DNA of 64,000 nt from Actinomarinicola tropica (GTDB taxonomy: Bacteria > Actinomycetota > Acidimicrobiia > Acidimicrobiales > SKKL01), in contig NZ_CP045851.1 in NCBI RefSeq assembly GCF_009650215.1, positions 1,713,189 through 1,777,188 on the forward strand, given 5' to 3'. Below, piece by piece: positions 33,732 through 42,425 of the stretch (positions within the stretch are counted from its first letter, which is position 1; every line of letters starts with the position of its first letter). The notes beneath the pieces are model-generated. The model saw only the letters and a program-made list of their open reading frames with translations. It was not told the origin of the DNA and did not search any database. The translations under genes were made by a program, and so were the position numbers.

Positions 33732-34745
33732 ATGGACCTCGCCGACGTCGACTACGACCTCCCACCCGAGCGCATCGCCCAGCGGCCCGTCGAGCCCCGG
33801 GACGCGGCCCGACTCCTCGTCGACGAGGGTCCGGGTGCCGCACCCCGGCACCTGACCGTCGCCGACCTGCCGAGCCTCGTCGGCCCCGGGGACGTGATCG
33901 TCGTGAACGACACGCGGGTCCTCCCGGCGCGCCTGCTCCTCCGCAAGCCGACCGGCGGCGAGGTCGAGGTGCTCCTGCTCGAGCCGTCCCGCGAGGGCTG
34001 GGAGGCGCTCGTCCGACCGAGCCGCAAGGTCCGTCCCGGCACGGTCCTCTCGGCGGCCGACGGCGCCGACGACCTCCAGGTCGAGGTGGGGGAGGACCTC
34101 GGCGAGGGGCGCCGCCGCATCCGGCTGATCGGCGCCCGCGACGAGATGTCCGCCATCGAGCGGCACGGCCGCGTGCCCCTACCGCCGTACATCCACGAGG
34201 CGCTCGACGACCCCGAGCGCTACCAGACCGTGTACGCCGACCGTCCGGCGTCGGTCGCCGCACCGACGGCGGGGTTGCACCTCACGCCGCGCGTCCTCGA
34301 CGCCTGCGTGGAGGCCGGCGCCCGGATCGAGCGCGTGGAGCTGGTCGTCGGCATCGGGACGTTCCGGCCGATCACCGCCGAGAAGGTCGAGGACCACGTC
34401 ATGCACGCCGAGACCTACCGGGTGCCCGCCGAGACGGTCGCGGCGTGCGAGGGGGCGCAGCGGGTCGTCGCCATCGGCACGACGACGGTGCGGGCGCTCG
34501 AGTCGGCGGCGGCCACCGGCGAGCTCGAGGGGCGCACCGAGATCTTCATCCACGGCGACCACCCGTGGCGCACCGTCGACCTGATGCTCACCAACTTCCA
34601 CGTGCCCCGCTCCTCCCTGCTCGTGATGATCGAGTCCTTCGTCGGACGCCGTTGGCGGGGGCTCTACGAGACGGCGCTCGAGGAGGGCTACCGGTTCCTG
34701 TCCTTCGGCGACGCGATGTTGCTGCGGCGCGGCGGCCGCTCGTGA
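33732..34745 (+). CDS. queA: S-adenosylmethionine:tRNA ribosyltransferase-isomerase QueA
   Basis: A 337-residue enzyme with YDLPPERIAQRP, VVNDTRVLPARL, YQTVYADRPASVAAPTAGLH and LTNFHVPRSSLLVM, the usual QueA blocks. It transfers the ribosyl part of SAM to preQ1 in the anticodon wobble base to make epoxyqueuosine. Its stop overlaps tgt (GTGA), which supplies the preceding step. Confidence 0.95.
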   Translation: MDLADVDYDLPPERIAQRPVEPRDAARLLVDEGPGAAPRHLTVADLPSLVGPGDVIVVNDTRVLPARLLLRKPTGGEVEVLLLEPSREGWEALVRPSRKVRPGTVLSAADGADDLQVEVGEDLGEGRRRIRLIGARDEMSAIERHGRVPLPPYIHEALDDPERYQTVYADRPASVAAPTAGLHLTPRVLDACVEAGARIERVELVVGIGTFRPITAEKVEDHVMHAETYRVPAETVAACEGAQRVVAIGTTTVRALESAAATGELEGRTEIFIHGDHPWRTVDLMLTNFHVPRSSLLVMIESFVGRRWRGLYETALEEGYRFLSFGDAMLLRRGGRS

Positions 34746-35875
34746 AGCTCACGATCGACGTCCGGGCCAGGGACGGCGCGGCCCGCACCGGCGTGGTGGC
34801 CACCCCTCGCGGCGAGTACCGCACGCCGGTGTTCATGCCGGTGGGCACCCGCGGCGCCGTGCGGACGCTGGCCGCGGACGACCTCGAGCGGCTCGGCGTC
34901 GAGATCGTGCTCGGCAACACCTACCACCTGATGCTGCGGCCGGGGGAGGAGCGGATCGACCGGCTCGGGGGCCTGCACGGGTTCATGGACTGGTCCGGCC
35001 ACGTGCTGACCGACAGCGGCGGCTACCAGATCTTCAGCCTCGAGCCGAAGGTCGACGACGACGGGGCACGGTTCCGCTCCACCTACGACGGCAGCCTCCA
35101 CCACCTGACGCCCGAGCGGGCCGCGGTCATCCAGGCCGCCCTCGGTGCGGACATCCAGATGGTCCTCGACGTGTGCCCGCCCCTCCCGTCGTCGGCCGAC
35201 GTCGTCCGCACCGCCGTCGACCGCACCGCGGCGTGGGCGGCGCGGGGCCGGGCCGCGTTCCTCGCCGAGCGCGAGCGTCGTCTCGGCCAGGGGCGGGACC
35301 AGGCCCAGTTCGGCATCGTGCAGGGCGGCACCGACCCGGTGCTGCGGGTCGAGAGCGCCCGCCGCACGCTCGAGGTCGGGTTCGACGGCTACGCGGTCGG
35401 CGGGCTGTCGGTGGGCGAGACCCGTGACCAGATGGTCGAGGCCCTGGCCACGACGATGGACGAGCTCCCGGCCGACCAGCCCCGCTACTTCATGGGCCTC
35501 GGCGACCCCGTCGGCCTGGTCGAAGCCGTGCACCTCGGCGTCGACATGTTCGACTGCGTGCTGCCCACCCGGCTCGGGCGCCACGGGACGATCCTCACGT
35601 CCGCGGGCCGCATGAACCTGCGCAACGCCCGCTTCGCCGACGACGACGGCCCCCTCGACCCGGCCCTCGACGGCGACGGCACCGGTCGCTACTCCCGCGC
35701 CTACCTCCGCCACCTGCTCATGTCGGACGAGCCGACGGCGGCCCGCCTGCTCACGCTGCACAACGTGGCGTGGACGCTCGACCTGGTCGCGCGGATGCGC
35801 GCCGCGATAGAGGCGGGCACCTTCGCCGCCCTGCGCCGAGAGGTGCTCGACGTGTGGGCGACGCCCCGGTCCTGA
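34742..35875 (+). CDS. tgt: tRNA-guanine transglycosylase with lost zinc site
   Basis: A 377-residue TIM-barrel enzyme. DSGGYQIFSL carries the first active-site Asp, FGIVQGG and GYAVGGLSVGE the base pocket, and VDMFDCVLPTR the nucleophilic Asp. It swaps guanine-34 for preQ1 in tRNAs with GUN anticodons. The zinc site is absent: where CxCxxC should precede YSRAYLRHL there are Leu308, Gly310 and Thr313, and only His340 (TLHN) remains. The usual PTRNARNG also reads PTRLGRHG. The only cysteines lie elsewhere (DVCPP, FDCVL). It is coupled to queA. Confidence 0.92.
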   Translation: MKLTIDVRARDGAARTGVVATPRGEYRTPVFMPVGTRGAVRTLAADDLERLGVEIVLGNTYHLMLRPGEERIDRLGGLHGFMDWSGHVLTDSGGYQIFSLEPKVDDDGARFRSTYDGSLHHLTPERAAVIQAALGADIQMVLDVCPPLPSSADVVRTAVDRTAAWAARGRAAFLAERERRLGQGRDQAQFGIVQGGTDPVLRVESARRTLEVGFDGYAVGGLSVGETRDQMVEALATTMDELPADQPRYFMGLGDPVGLVEAVHLGVDMFDCVLPTRLGRHGTILTSAGRMNLRNARFADDDGPLDPALDGDGTGRYSRAYLRHLLMSDEPTAARLLTLHNVAWTLDLVARMRAAIEAGTFAALRREVLDVWATPRS

Positions 35876-35887
35876 GCCGTCCGTGGA

Positions 35888-35903
35888 GGGGTGTCGCGAC
35901 CCC
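35888..35903 (+). terminator. Hairpin after tgt, no T-tract
   Basis: GGGGT (35888-35892) pairs with ACCCC (35899-35903) around GTCGCG, 13 nt after the tgt stop and before the yajC promoter. The lack of a T-run lowers confidence. Confidence 0.3.
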
Positions 35904-35918
35904 CGGCGGAGGTGCGAC

Positions 35919-35924
35919 TAGCGT
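35919..35924 (+). promoter_or_regulatory. -10 box TAGCGT of yajC-secDF (leadered)
   Basis: TAGCGT lies 41 nt before ATG 35966. A GAGGA ribosome binding site at 35951-35955 sits at normal distance from the start, so this unit has a leader of about 35 nt. Confidence 0.45.
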
Positions 35925-35965
35925 GACCGGCCGGCCCAACTGCGACCTGTGAGGAACCCTGCACC

Positions 35966-36271
35966 ATGGACGGGCTCGTCTTCATCATCCTGATCGCCGT
36001 CATGTGGGCGGTCCTCCTCGTGCCCCAGCAGCGGCGCGTCAAGCGGCAGAAGGAGCTGATCTCCTCACTGGCGGTCGGCGACGACGTCATGACGAGCGGC
36101 GGCATCTACGGCACGATCACCGGTGAGGACGACGACGACCTGTTCCTCCTGGTGTCCGAGGGCGTCGAGATCCGCATCGCCCGGGGCGCCGTCGCCACCA
36201 AGGTCGAGTTCGAGGAGGGCGCCGCCGACGCGGATCCGAGCGACGCCGGCGACGCACCCGACGGGGTCTGA
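35966..36271 (+). CDS. yajC: Preprotein translocase subunit YajC
   Basis: A 101-residue protein: a membrane helix (LVFIILIAVMWAVLLVP), then QQRRVKRQKELISSLAVGDDVMTSGGIYGTI, the YajC core, and an acidic tail. It is an accessory part of the SecDF-YajC complex, coupled to secD (TGATG). Confidence 0.94.
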   Translation: MDGLVFIILIAVMWAVLLVPQQRRVKRQKELISSLAVGDDVMTSGGIYGTITGEDDDDLFLLVSEGVEIRIARGAVATKVEFEEGAADADPSDAGDAPDGV

Positions 36272-37701
36272 TGCGGCGGCGCGAGCTCGTCCCGATCCTC
36301 GCGACCGTCGTCCTGACGGTGGCGGGGCTCCTCTACACCGTCGCGGCCGACAACGAGCCGCTCCTCGGCCTCGACCTCCAGGGCGGCGTGTCGGTCGTGC
36401 TCCAGCCCACCGAGGACGCGTCGCAGGAGGCGCTCGACCAGGCGGTCGGGATCATGCGTCGCCGCGTCGACGCCCTCGGCGTCGCCGAGCCCGAGGTCGC
36501 CGCCCAGGGCGACAGCATCATCGTGTCGCTGCCGGGCGTGGACGACCCCCAGCGCGCCCTCGACCTGGTCGGCCAGACCGCGGCGCTGCGCTTCCGGCCG
36601 GTGCTCGAGGTGGAGGACCCGCTCGCCGTGGCGGCGGGTGACGGCGAACCGATCGACGCGCCGACCACCGCCCCGGACGACGCGCAGGAGGACGAGGAGG
36701 TCGTGCTCGAGGAGCTCGACGACGAGGGCGACGTCATCGCCCGCTACCGCCTGGGGCCCACCGCGGTCCGGGGTGAGGCGGTGGCGGACGCCAACGCCCA
36801 GCTCGAAGGCGTCAGCTCGTGGTTCGTCGCTCTCGAGCTCCGTGCCGGCGACGACGCCATCGGCGCGTGGAACGACATCGCCGCCACCTGCTTCGCCCGG
36901 CAGCCCGAGTGCCCGACTGGCCTCCTCGGGATCGAGCTCGACAACTCGGTCATCTCGGCGCCGATCATCCAGACGCCGGAGTTCACCCGCGACCAGATCT
37001 CGATCAACGGCGACTTCACCGAGGGCGAGGCCAAGGACCTGGCGCTCGTCCTGCGCTTCGGTGCGCTGCCCGTGGAGCTCGAGCCCCAGCAGACCCAGAC
37101 CGTGTCGGCCACCATCGGGCGCGACGCCCTCGACGCCGGCATCGTCGCCGGCCTGGTCGGTCTCGGTCTCGTGACCCTCTTCATGGTCGCCTACTACCGG
37201 GTGCTGGGCGTCGTCGCCATCGTGTCGCTGCTGATCTCGTTCGGGCTCCTGTGGACGATCATCAGCTGGTTCGGCGCCACCCAGGGACTGGCCCTCACCC
37301 TCGCCGGGGTCACCGGTCTCATCATCTCCATCGGCGTCTCGGTCGACTCGAACATCGTCTACTTCGAGAACCTGAAGGAGGACGTCCGTGACGGGCGTCC
37401 GGTGCGCTCGGCGGTCGAGCGGTCGTTCAGCTCGGCGTTCTCCACGATCGTGAAGGCCGACGTCACCACGCTCATCGGCGCCGCCCTCCTGTACTGGCTC
37501 AGCATCGGGCCGGTGCGGGGCTTCGCGTTCTACCTCGGTCTGGCCACCCTGCTCGACCTCGTGGTGTCGTACTTCTTCATGGGCCCGCTCGTCGTCGCCC
37601 TGGGGCGCTCGCGCCGGTTCCACGAACGTCCCGGCTGGCTCGGCATACCTCGCCGTCGCGACGACGTGGCCAGCAGCGTGGCCGTGGGAGGTGCGTCGTG
37701 A
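36271..37701 (+). CDS. secD: Protein translocase subunit SecD
   Basis: A 476-residue RND-type membrane protein. An N-terminal helix, then LLGLDLQGGVSVVLQP, open the periplasmic P1 domain. A second part has ISINGDFTEGEAKDLALVLRFGALP, and a C-terminal six-helix unit has GVSVDSNIVYFENLKEDVRDG in its fourth-helix region. It uses the proton gradient to pull exported proteins through SecYEG. A 30-residue acidic insert (about 117-146) lies in the periplasmic domain. It overlaps secF (GTGA). Confidence 0.95.
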   Translation: MRRRELVPILATVVLTVAGLLYTVAADNEPLLGLDLQGGVSVVLQPTEDASQEALDQAVGIMRRRVDALGVAEPEVAAQGDSIIVSLPGVDDPQRALDLVGQTAALRFRPVLEVEDPLAVAAGDGEPIDAPTTAPDDAQEDEEVVLEELDDEGDVIARYRLGPTAVRGEAVADANAQLEGVSSWFVALELRAGDDAIGAWNDIAATCFARQPECPTGLLGIELDNSVISAPIIQTPEFTRDQISINGDFTEGEAKDLALVLRFGALPVELEPQQTQTVSATIGRDALDAGIVAGLVGLGLVTLFMVAYYRVLGVVAIVSLLISFGLLWTIISWFGATQGLALTLAGVTGLIISIGVSVDSNIVYFENLKEDVRDGRPVRSAVERSFSSAFSTIVKADVTTLIGAALLYWLSIGPVRGFAFYLGLATLLDLVVSYFFMGPLVVALGRSRRFHERPGWLGIPRRRDDVASSVAVGGAS

Positions 37702-38843
37702 CGCTCGTGCAGCGCCTCTACAGCGGCAACCCCGGCTTCGACCTCCGCAAGGTCTGGCCGAAGATGGTCGTCGTGTCCGCGGCGGCCGTGCTCGTCTGCC
37801 TCGGCTCGCTCGCGGTGCGGGGGCTCCACCTCGGCATCGACTTCGAGGGCGGCGCCGTCTGGGAGGTCGAGACCGACGACCTGTCGATCGAGGACGTCCG
37901 CGACGCCCTGCGGCCGGTCGGCCAGGACGGCGCGCGCATCCAGGTGCTGACCTCGGGCAGCGGCGTGCGCACGATCCGCGTCCAGGCAGGGGTCGAGGCG
38001 GTGGACGCGAACGAGGAGGTCGTCGACGCCCTCGCCGACGCGGCCGGCGTCGATGCGGGCCAGGTGTCGATCAACACCGTGGGGCCGTCCTGGGGCGACG
38101 AGATCACCGCAGAGGCCCAGCGCGCCCTGGTGTTCTTCTTCGTGGCCATCGCGCTCTACATCTCCGTCCGGCTCGAGTGGCGGATGGCCGTCGGCGCGCT
38201 CGTGGCGGTGGTCCACGACATCATCATCACCATCGGCGTGTACTCGATCTTCCGGTTCGAGGTGACCCCGGCGACGGTGATCGCGTTCCTCACGATCCTC
38301 GGCTACTCCCTCTACGACACCGTCGTCGTGTTCGACAAGCTCCGCGAGATGCGTCCCCTCGTCGGCGTCCGGAACCGGCTCACGTACACCGACATGGCCA
38401 ACCACGCCAGCAACGAGGTGCTGATGCGGTCGGTGAACACCTCGCTGACGTCGCTGCTGCCGGTCCTCTCGCTGCTCGTCGTGGGCTCGTGGATCATGGG
38501 CGCGGCCACGCTCGAGGAGTTCGCGATCGCCCTCGCGGTCGGTCTGCTGGTCGGTGCGTACTCGTCCCTCTTCGTCGCCGTACCGGCGGTGCTCTTCCTG
38601 AAGGAGCGCCAGCCGGAGATCCGGGACGTGCGCGAGCAGCTGGGCGGCCACCAGGACGACGCCGCCGCCGTCGTGGCCGCAGCGGAGGCCGCGGCCCTGC
38701 GCGACGAGCGTGGCACCCCGGCCGCGGCCAAGGGCCCGGTGGGACGCTCGGAGTCGGGGGAGCGTCCCCGCCCTGCCCCCCGGGTGGCGACACCGACCGC
38801 GACCCATCCGCCCCGTCCGCGCAAGAAGGGCAAGAAGCGCTGA
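37698..38843 (+). CDS. secF: Protein translocase subunit SecF
   Basis: A 381-residue partner of SecD: LHLGIDFEGGAVWEVE in the short periplasmic domain, then VVHDIIITIGVYSIF, GYSLYDTVVVFDKLRE and NTSLTSLLPVLSLL in the membrane unit. The C-terminal tail (from about residue 310) is Ala/Arg/Pro-rich and ends in a Lys cluster (RKKGKKR), probably cytoplasmic. Confidence 0.95.
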   Translation: MTLVQRLYSGNPGFDLRKVWPKMVVVSAAAVLVCLGSLAVRGLHLGIDFEGGAVWEVETDDLSIEDVRDALRPVGQDGARIQVLTSGSGVRTIRVQAGVEAVDANEEVVDALADAAGVDAGQVSINTVGPSWGDEITAEAQRALVFFFVAIALYISVRLEWRMAVGALVAVVHDIIITIGVYSIFRFEVTPATVIAFLTILGYSLYDTVVVFDKLREMRPLVGVRNRLTYTDMANHASNEVLMRSVNTSLTSLLPVLSLLVVGSWIMGAATLEEFAIALAVGLLVGAYSSLFVAVPAVLFLKERQPEIRDVREQLGGHQDDAAAVVAAAEAAALRDERGTPAAAKGPVGRSESGERPRPAPRVATPTATHPPRPRKKGKKR

Positions 38844-38888
38844 CGTCGGCCGTGCCGCGGGGGTGCCCTCCCCGTGAGGGCCGACCGG

Positions 38889-38894
38889 TAGCCT
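38889..38894 (+). promoter_or_regulatory. -10 box TAGCCT of rel
   Basis: GGTAGCCT ends exactly 6 nt before GTG 38901. No ribosome binding site is present. Confidence 0.55.
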
Positions 38895-38900
38895 GAGCGC

Positions 38901-41120
38901 GTGGCCACGGTCAACCGCGTCCTTCCCTGGCGTCGAGAGCTCGCCCCGCCCGCGGTCGAGGTCGCGCCCCTGGTCACCGCGTTCCGCGGCCGCGACGCCC
39001 GCAACCAGATCGCCACGATCACCCGGGCGTTCGAGATCGCGCGGGACGCCCACGTCGGCCAGACCCGCATGTCCGGCGAGCCGTACATCACCCACCCGCT
39101 CGCGGTCGCCCGCATCGTCGCCGAGCTCGGACTCGACGAGACCACCATCGCCGCAGCGCTCCTCCACGACGCGGTCGAGGACACGGGCCTCGAGCTCGCC
39201 GACGTCGAGCGAGAGCTCGGCGCCGACGTCGCGGCCATCGTCGACGGCGTCACCAAGCTCGACCGCCTGAAGTTCGACTCCAAGGAGGCGCAGCAGGCGG
39301 CGACGATGCGCAAGATGCTCATCGCGATGGCGAAGGACCTGCGGGTCCTCATCATCAAGCTGTCCGACCGGCTCCACAACATGCGCACGATCGCCGCGAT
39401 GCCGTCGTGGAAGCAGGCCCGCACGGCGCAGGAGACGATCGACATCTACGCGCCGCTCGCCCACCGGCTCGGCATGCAGGAGCTCAAGCAGCAGCTGGAG
39501 GACCTCTCGTTCGCCGCCCTGCACCCCAAGCGCTACGCCGAGATCGACCAGATGGTCTCCACCCGCGCGCCCGAGCGCGAGATCTACCTGATGCAGGTGC
39601 TCGACCAGGTCGAGTCCCGGCTCGCCGAGCTGCGCATCCAGGCCGAGGTCACCGGCCGGCCGAAGCACTACTGGAGCATCTACGAGAAGATGGTCGTGAA
39701 GGGTCGCGAGTTCGACGACATCTACGACCTCGTCGGCATCCGCGTCACGGTCGACACCGTGAAGGATTGCTACGCGGCACTCGGCTCGATCCACGCCACG
39801 TGGAAGCCGGTGCAGGGGCGGTTCAAGGACTACATCGCGATGCCGAAGTTCAACCTGTACCAGTCGCTGCACACCACGGTGGTCGGGCCGCAGGGCAAGC
39901 CGCTCGAGGTGCAGATCCGCACCACTGAGATGCACAACCGGGCCGAGTACGGCGTGGCCGCCCACTGGTCCTACAAGGACGCGGCGTCCCGGGACGACGT
40001 CGCGTGGCTCAACCGCATCATCGACTGGCAGCAGGAGACCTCCGACCCGTCGGAGTTCATGGCGAACCTGAAGATCGACCTCGAGCAGGACGAGGTCTTC
40101 GTCTTCACCCCGAAGGGCAAGGTCGTCACCCTCCCGGTGGGGTCGACGCCGATCGACTTCGCCTACTCGATCCACACCGAGGTCGGCCACGCCTGCATCG
40201 GCGCCCGCGTCAACGGTCGCCTCGTCCCGCTGGACTCGAAGCTCACCTCGGGCGACACCGTCGAGATCTTCACCTCCAAGGTGGAGGGCGCCGGGCCGTC
40301 GCGCGATTGGTTGAAGATCGCCGTCACGCCCCGGGCCAACAACAAGATCCGCCAGTGGTTCTCCCGGGAGCGTCGCGAGGATGCGATCGAGACCGGGCGT
40401 GACGAGCTCGAGCGGGCGCTGCGGCGCGAGGGCCTGCCCGTGCAGAAGCTGGCCCGGTCGCCGCTGCTGTCCGAGGTCGCCACCGAGCTCAACTACGCCG
40501 ACGTCGACGCCCTGCACGCCGCGATCGGTGAGCACCACGTCTCGGCGCAGTCCGTCGCCGGGCGCGTCGCCAAGGCGCTGCGCGGCGGCGAGCCGGAGAT
40601 CGAGGAGCAGCTTCCCCGCACCGCGCGGTCCACGGCGGCGCGCCGCCCGCGTGGCTCGTCGTCGGGGGTGCACGTCGAGGGCCTCGACGACGTCATGGTC
40701 CGGCTCTCCCGGTGCTGCACGCCCGTGCCGGGCGACGAGATCATGGGCTTCGTCACGCGCGGCCGTGGCGTCTCGGTCCACCGGGCCGACTGCGCCAACG
40801 CGGTGTCGCTCTCCATGGGACAGGCCGACCGGCTGATCGACGTCGAGTGGGACAGCGCCCCCTCGGGGTTCTTCGTCGCCTCGATGGAGGTCAAGGCCCT
40901 CGACCGTTCGCGGCTCCTGCGGGACGTCTCGGCGGTGCTCGCCGACCACCACGTCAACATCATCGCCTGCACCACCACGACGGGCTCCGACCGCATCTCG
41001 AAGATGCGCTTCGACTTCGAGCTCGGCGACCCGTCCCACCTCGACTCGCTGATCAGCACCATCAAGGGCATCGACTCGGTCTACGACGCCTACCGGGTCC
41101 TGCCCGGCAAGGGCACCTAG
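38901..41120 (+). CDS. rel: Bifunctional (p)ppGpp synthetase/hydrolase Rel
   Basis: A 739-residue long Rel. The hydrolase domain has ITHPLAVARIVAEL and LLHDAVEDTGLE (HDxxED intact). The synthetase domain has FDDIYDLVGIRV and PKFNLYQSLHTTV. A TGS domain (about 400-460: VFTPKGKVVTLP), a helical part with conserved Cys (RLSRCCTPVPGDEI) and a C-terminal ACT domain follow. Both catalytic sites look functional, so it should make and remove the stringent-response alarmone. Confidence 0.95.
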   Translation: MATVNRVLPWRRELAPPAVEVAPLVTAFRGRDARNQIATITRAFEIARDAHVGQTRMSGEPYITHPLAVARIVAELGLDETTIAAALLHDAVEDTGLELADVERELGADVAAIVDGVTKLDRLKFDSKEAQQAATMRKMLIAMAKDLRVLIIKLSDRLHNMRTIAAMPSWKQARTAQETIDIYAPLAHRLGMQELKQQLEDLSFAALHPKRYAEIDQMVSTRAPEREIYLMQVLDQVESRLAELRIQAEVTGRPKHYWSIYEKMVVKGREFDDIYDLVGIRVTVDTVKDCYAALGSIHATWKPVQGRFKDYIAMPKFNLYQSLHTTVVGPQGKPLEVQIRTTEMHNRAEYGVAAHWSYKDAASRDDVAWLNRIIDWQQETSDPSEFMANLKIDLEQDEVFVFTPKGKVVTLPVGSTPIDFAYSIHTEVGHACIGARVNGRLVPLDSKLTSGDTVEIFTSKVEGAGPSRDWLKIAVTPRANNKIRQWFSRERREDAIETGRDELERALRREGLPVQKLARSPLLSEVATELNYADVDALHAAIGEHHVSAQSVAGRVAKALRGGEPEIEEQLPRTARSTAARRPRGSSSGVHVEGLDDVMVRLSRCCTPVPGDEIMGFVTRGRGVSVHRADCANAVSLSMGQADRLIDVEWDSAPSGFFVASMEVKALDRSRLLRDVSAVLADHHVNIIACTTTTGSDRISKMRFDFELGDPSHLDSLISTIKGIDSVYDAYRVLPGKGT

Positions 41121-41133
41121 CTCCCTCGTGTCC

Positions 41134-42414
41134 ATGAGCGGTACGGGCCTCCAGCTGGCGCTGGTCGTGCTGCTCGTGATGGTCAACGCCCTGTTCGCGG
41201 GCACCGAGATGGCGCTCGTCACCCTGCGCGACGCCCAGGTGCGTCGGCTGGAGGAGCGGGCCGCCGGCGGTCGTGCCCTCGCGCAGCTCGCACGCGACCC
41301 CAACCGCTACCTCGCCACGATCCAGATCGGCATCACCCTCGCCGGTTTCCTCGCCTCGGCCGCGGCGGCGGTGTCGCTCGCCGAGCCCCTCGAGGAGCCG
41401 CTCGGGTTCCTCGGCCGTGCCGCCGGCCCGGTGTCGGTCGTCGCCGTCACGATCGTGCTCAGCTACGTCACCCTCGTCCTCGGCGAGCTCGCCCCGAAGC
41501 GCGTCGCCATGCAGCGCGCCGAGGGCTGGTCACTGCTCGCCGCTCGCCCCCTCTCGGTCCTCTCCACGCTGGCCCGTCCGGCCGTGTGGCTGCTCTCGCG
41601 CTCCACCGACGTCGTCGTCCGCCTGGCCGGTGGCGATCCGGCGCTCGGGCGGGGGGAGGCCACCGAGGAGGAGCTGCGCGACATGGTCGCCACCAGCGTC
41701 CGCTTCACGCCGCACCAGCGGCGCATCATCGACGGCGCCTTCGAGATCGCCGAGCGGACGCTCGCCCAGGTCCTCCGGCCGCGCCCCGACGTCGTCGTGC
41801 TGGCGTCCGAGTCGTCGGTCGGCGAGGCGCTCCGGCAGCTGGCGGACAGCGGCTACTCGCGTGCGCCCGTCGCCCCCGCCGGCAACCTCGACGACGTGAC
41901 GGGCTTCGTCCACCTGCGGGACCTGCTCGGCGATCCCTCCGGGGCCGTCGCCCCGCTGGTGCAGGAGCTCCCCGTCCTCCCCGAGACCGCCGAGGTGCTC
42001 GCCGCGCTCCACGAGCTCCAGGACCGGCACGCCCAGCTGGCGGTGGTCGTCGACGAGCACGGCGGCAGCGTCGGGATCGTCACGGTCGAGGACCTCATCG
42101 AGGAGATCGTCGGCGAGATCTACGACGAGGCCGATCCCGACCTCGCGGCGGTGATCCACGACGACGATGGCTCGCTGCTGGTCTCGGGGCGCTTCCCGGT
42201 CCACGACCTCACCGACCTCGGCCTGGAGGACGTCCCCGACGGGCCCTTCACCACCGTCGCCGGCCTCGTGCTCGACCAGTTGGGACGGCTGCCCGACCGG
42301 CCGGGCGACGCCGTCGAGGTCGGGGACTGGCGGTTCGAGGTGACGCGGATCCGCCGCCGCGCCATCGCGGAGGTCCGGCTCCGACGGCGGAGAGGCGAGC
42401 GCCACGACGAGTAG
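41134..42414 (+). CDS. CNNM/CorC-type hemolysin family transporter
   Basis: A 426-residue protein: a DUF21/CNNM membrane domain (residues 1-190) with NALFAGTEMALVTLRDAQVRRLEE and VTLVLGELAPKRVAMQRAE, two CBS domains (EALRQLADSGYSRAPV; LAVVVDEHGGSVGIVTVEDLIEEIVGEIYDE) and a C-terminal CorC_HlyC domain. Such proteins handle Mg2+ or other divalent cations. GTG 41128 would add two residues. The rel stop TAGCTC lies 10 nt ahead of the ATG but its sixth base is C, so a promoter there is doubtful. Confidence 0.87.
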   Translation: MSGTGLQLALVVLLVMVNALFAGTEMALVTLRDAQVRRLEERAAGGRALAQLARDPNRYLATIQIGITLAGFLASAAAAVSLAEPLEEPLGFLGRAAGPVSVVAVTIVLSYVTLVLGELAPKRVAMQRAEGWSLLAARPLSVLSTLARPAVWLLSRSTDVVVRLAGGDPALGRGEATEEELRDMVATSVRFTPHQRRIIDGAFEIAERTLAQVLRPRPDVVVLASESSVGEALRQLADSGYSRAPVAPAGNLDDVTGFVHLRDLLGDPSGAVAPLVQELPVLPETAEVLAALHELQDRHAQLAVVVDEHGGSVGIVTVEDLIEEIVGEIYDEADPDLAAVIHDDDGSLLVSGRFPVHDLTDLGLEDVPDGPFTTVAGLVLDQLGRLPDRPGDAVEVGDWRFEVTRIRRRAIAEVRLRRRRGERHDE

Positions 42415-42417
42415 CGT
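42412..42417 (+). promoter_or_regulatory. -10 box TAGCGT of the gene at 42426, overlapping a stop codon
   Basis: TAGCGT ends 8 nt before GTG 42426 and begins with the TAG stop codon of the CNNM gene. Confidence 0.5.
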
Positions 42418-42425
42418 GCGCGGCC

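Noticed and set aside
35966-38843. Possible sequence errors in secD because of its acidic insert
   Set aside because: The frame is continuous, the flanking SecD blocks are in register, and acidic inserts in the periplasmic domain are usual in actinobacteria.
41118-41123. TAGCTC at the rel stop codon as a promoter of the CNNM gene
   Set aside because: The sixth base is C instead of T and the distance to ATG 41134 is 10 nt, so it is weaker than the five accepted stop-codon boxes.
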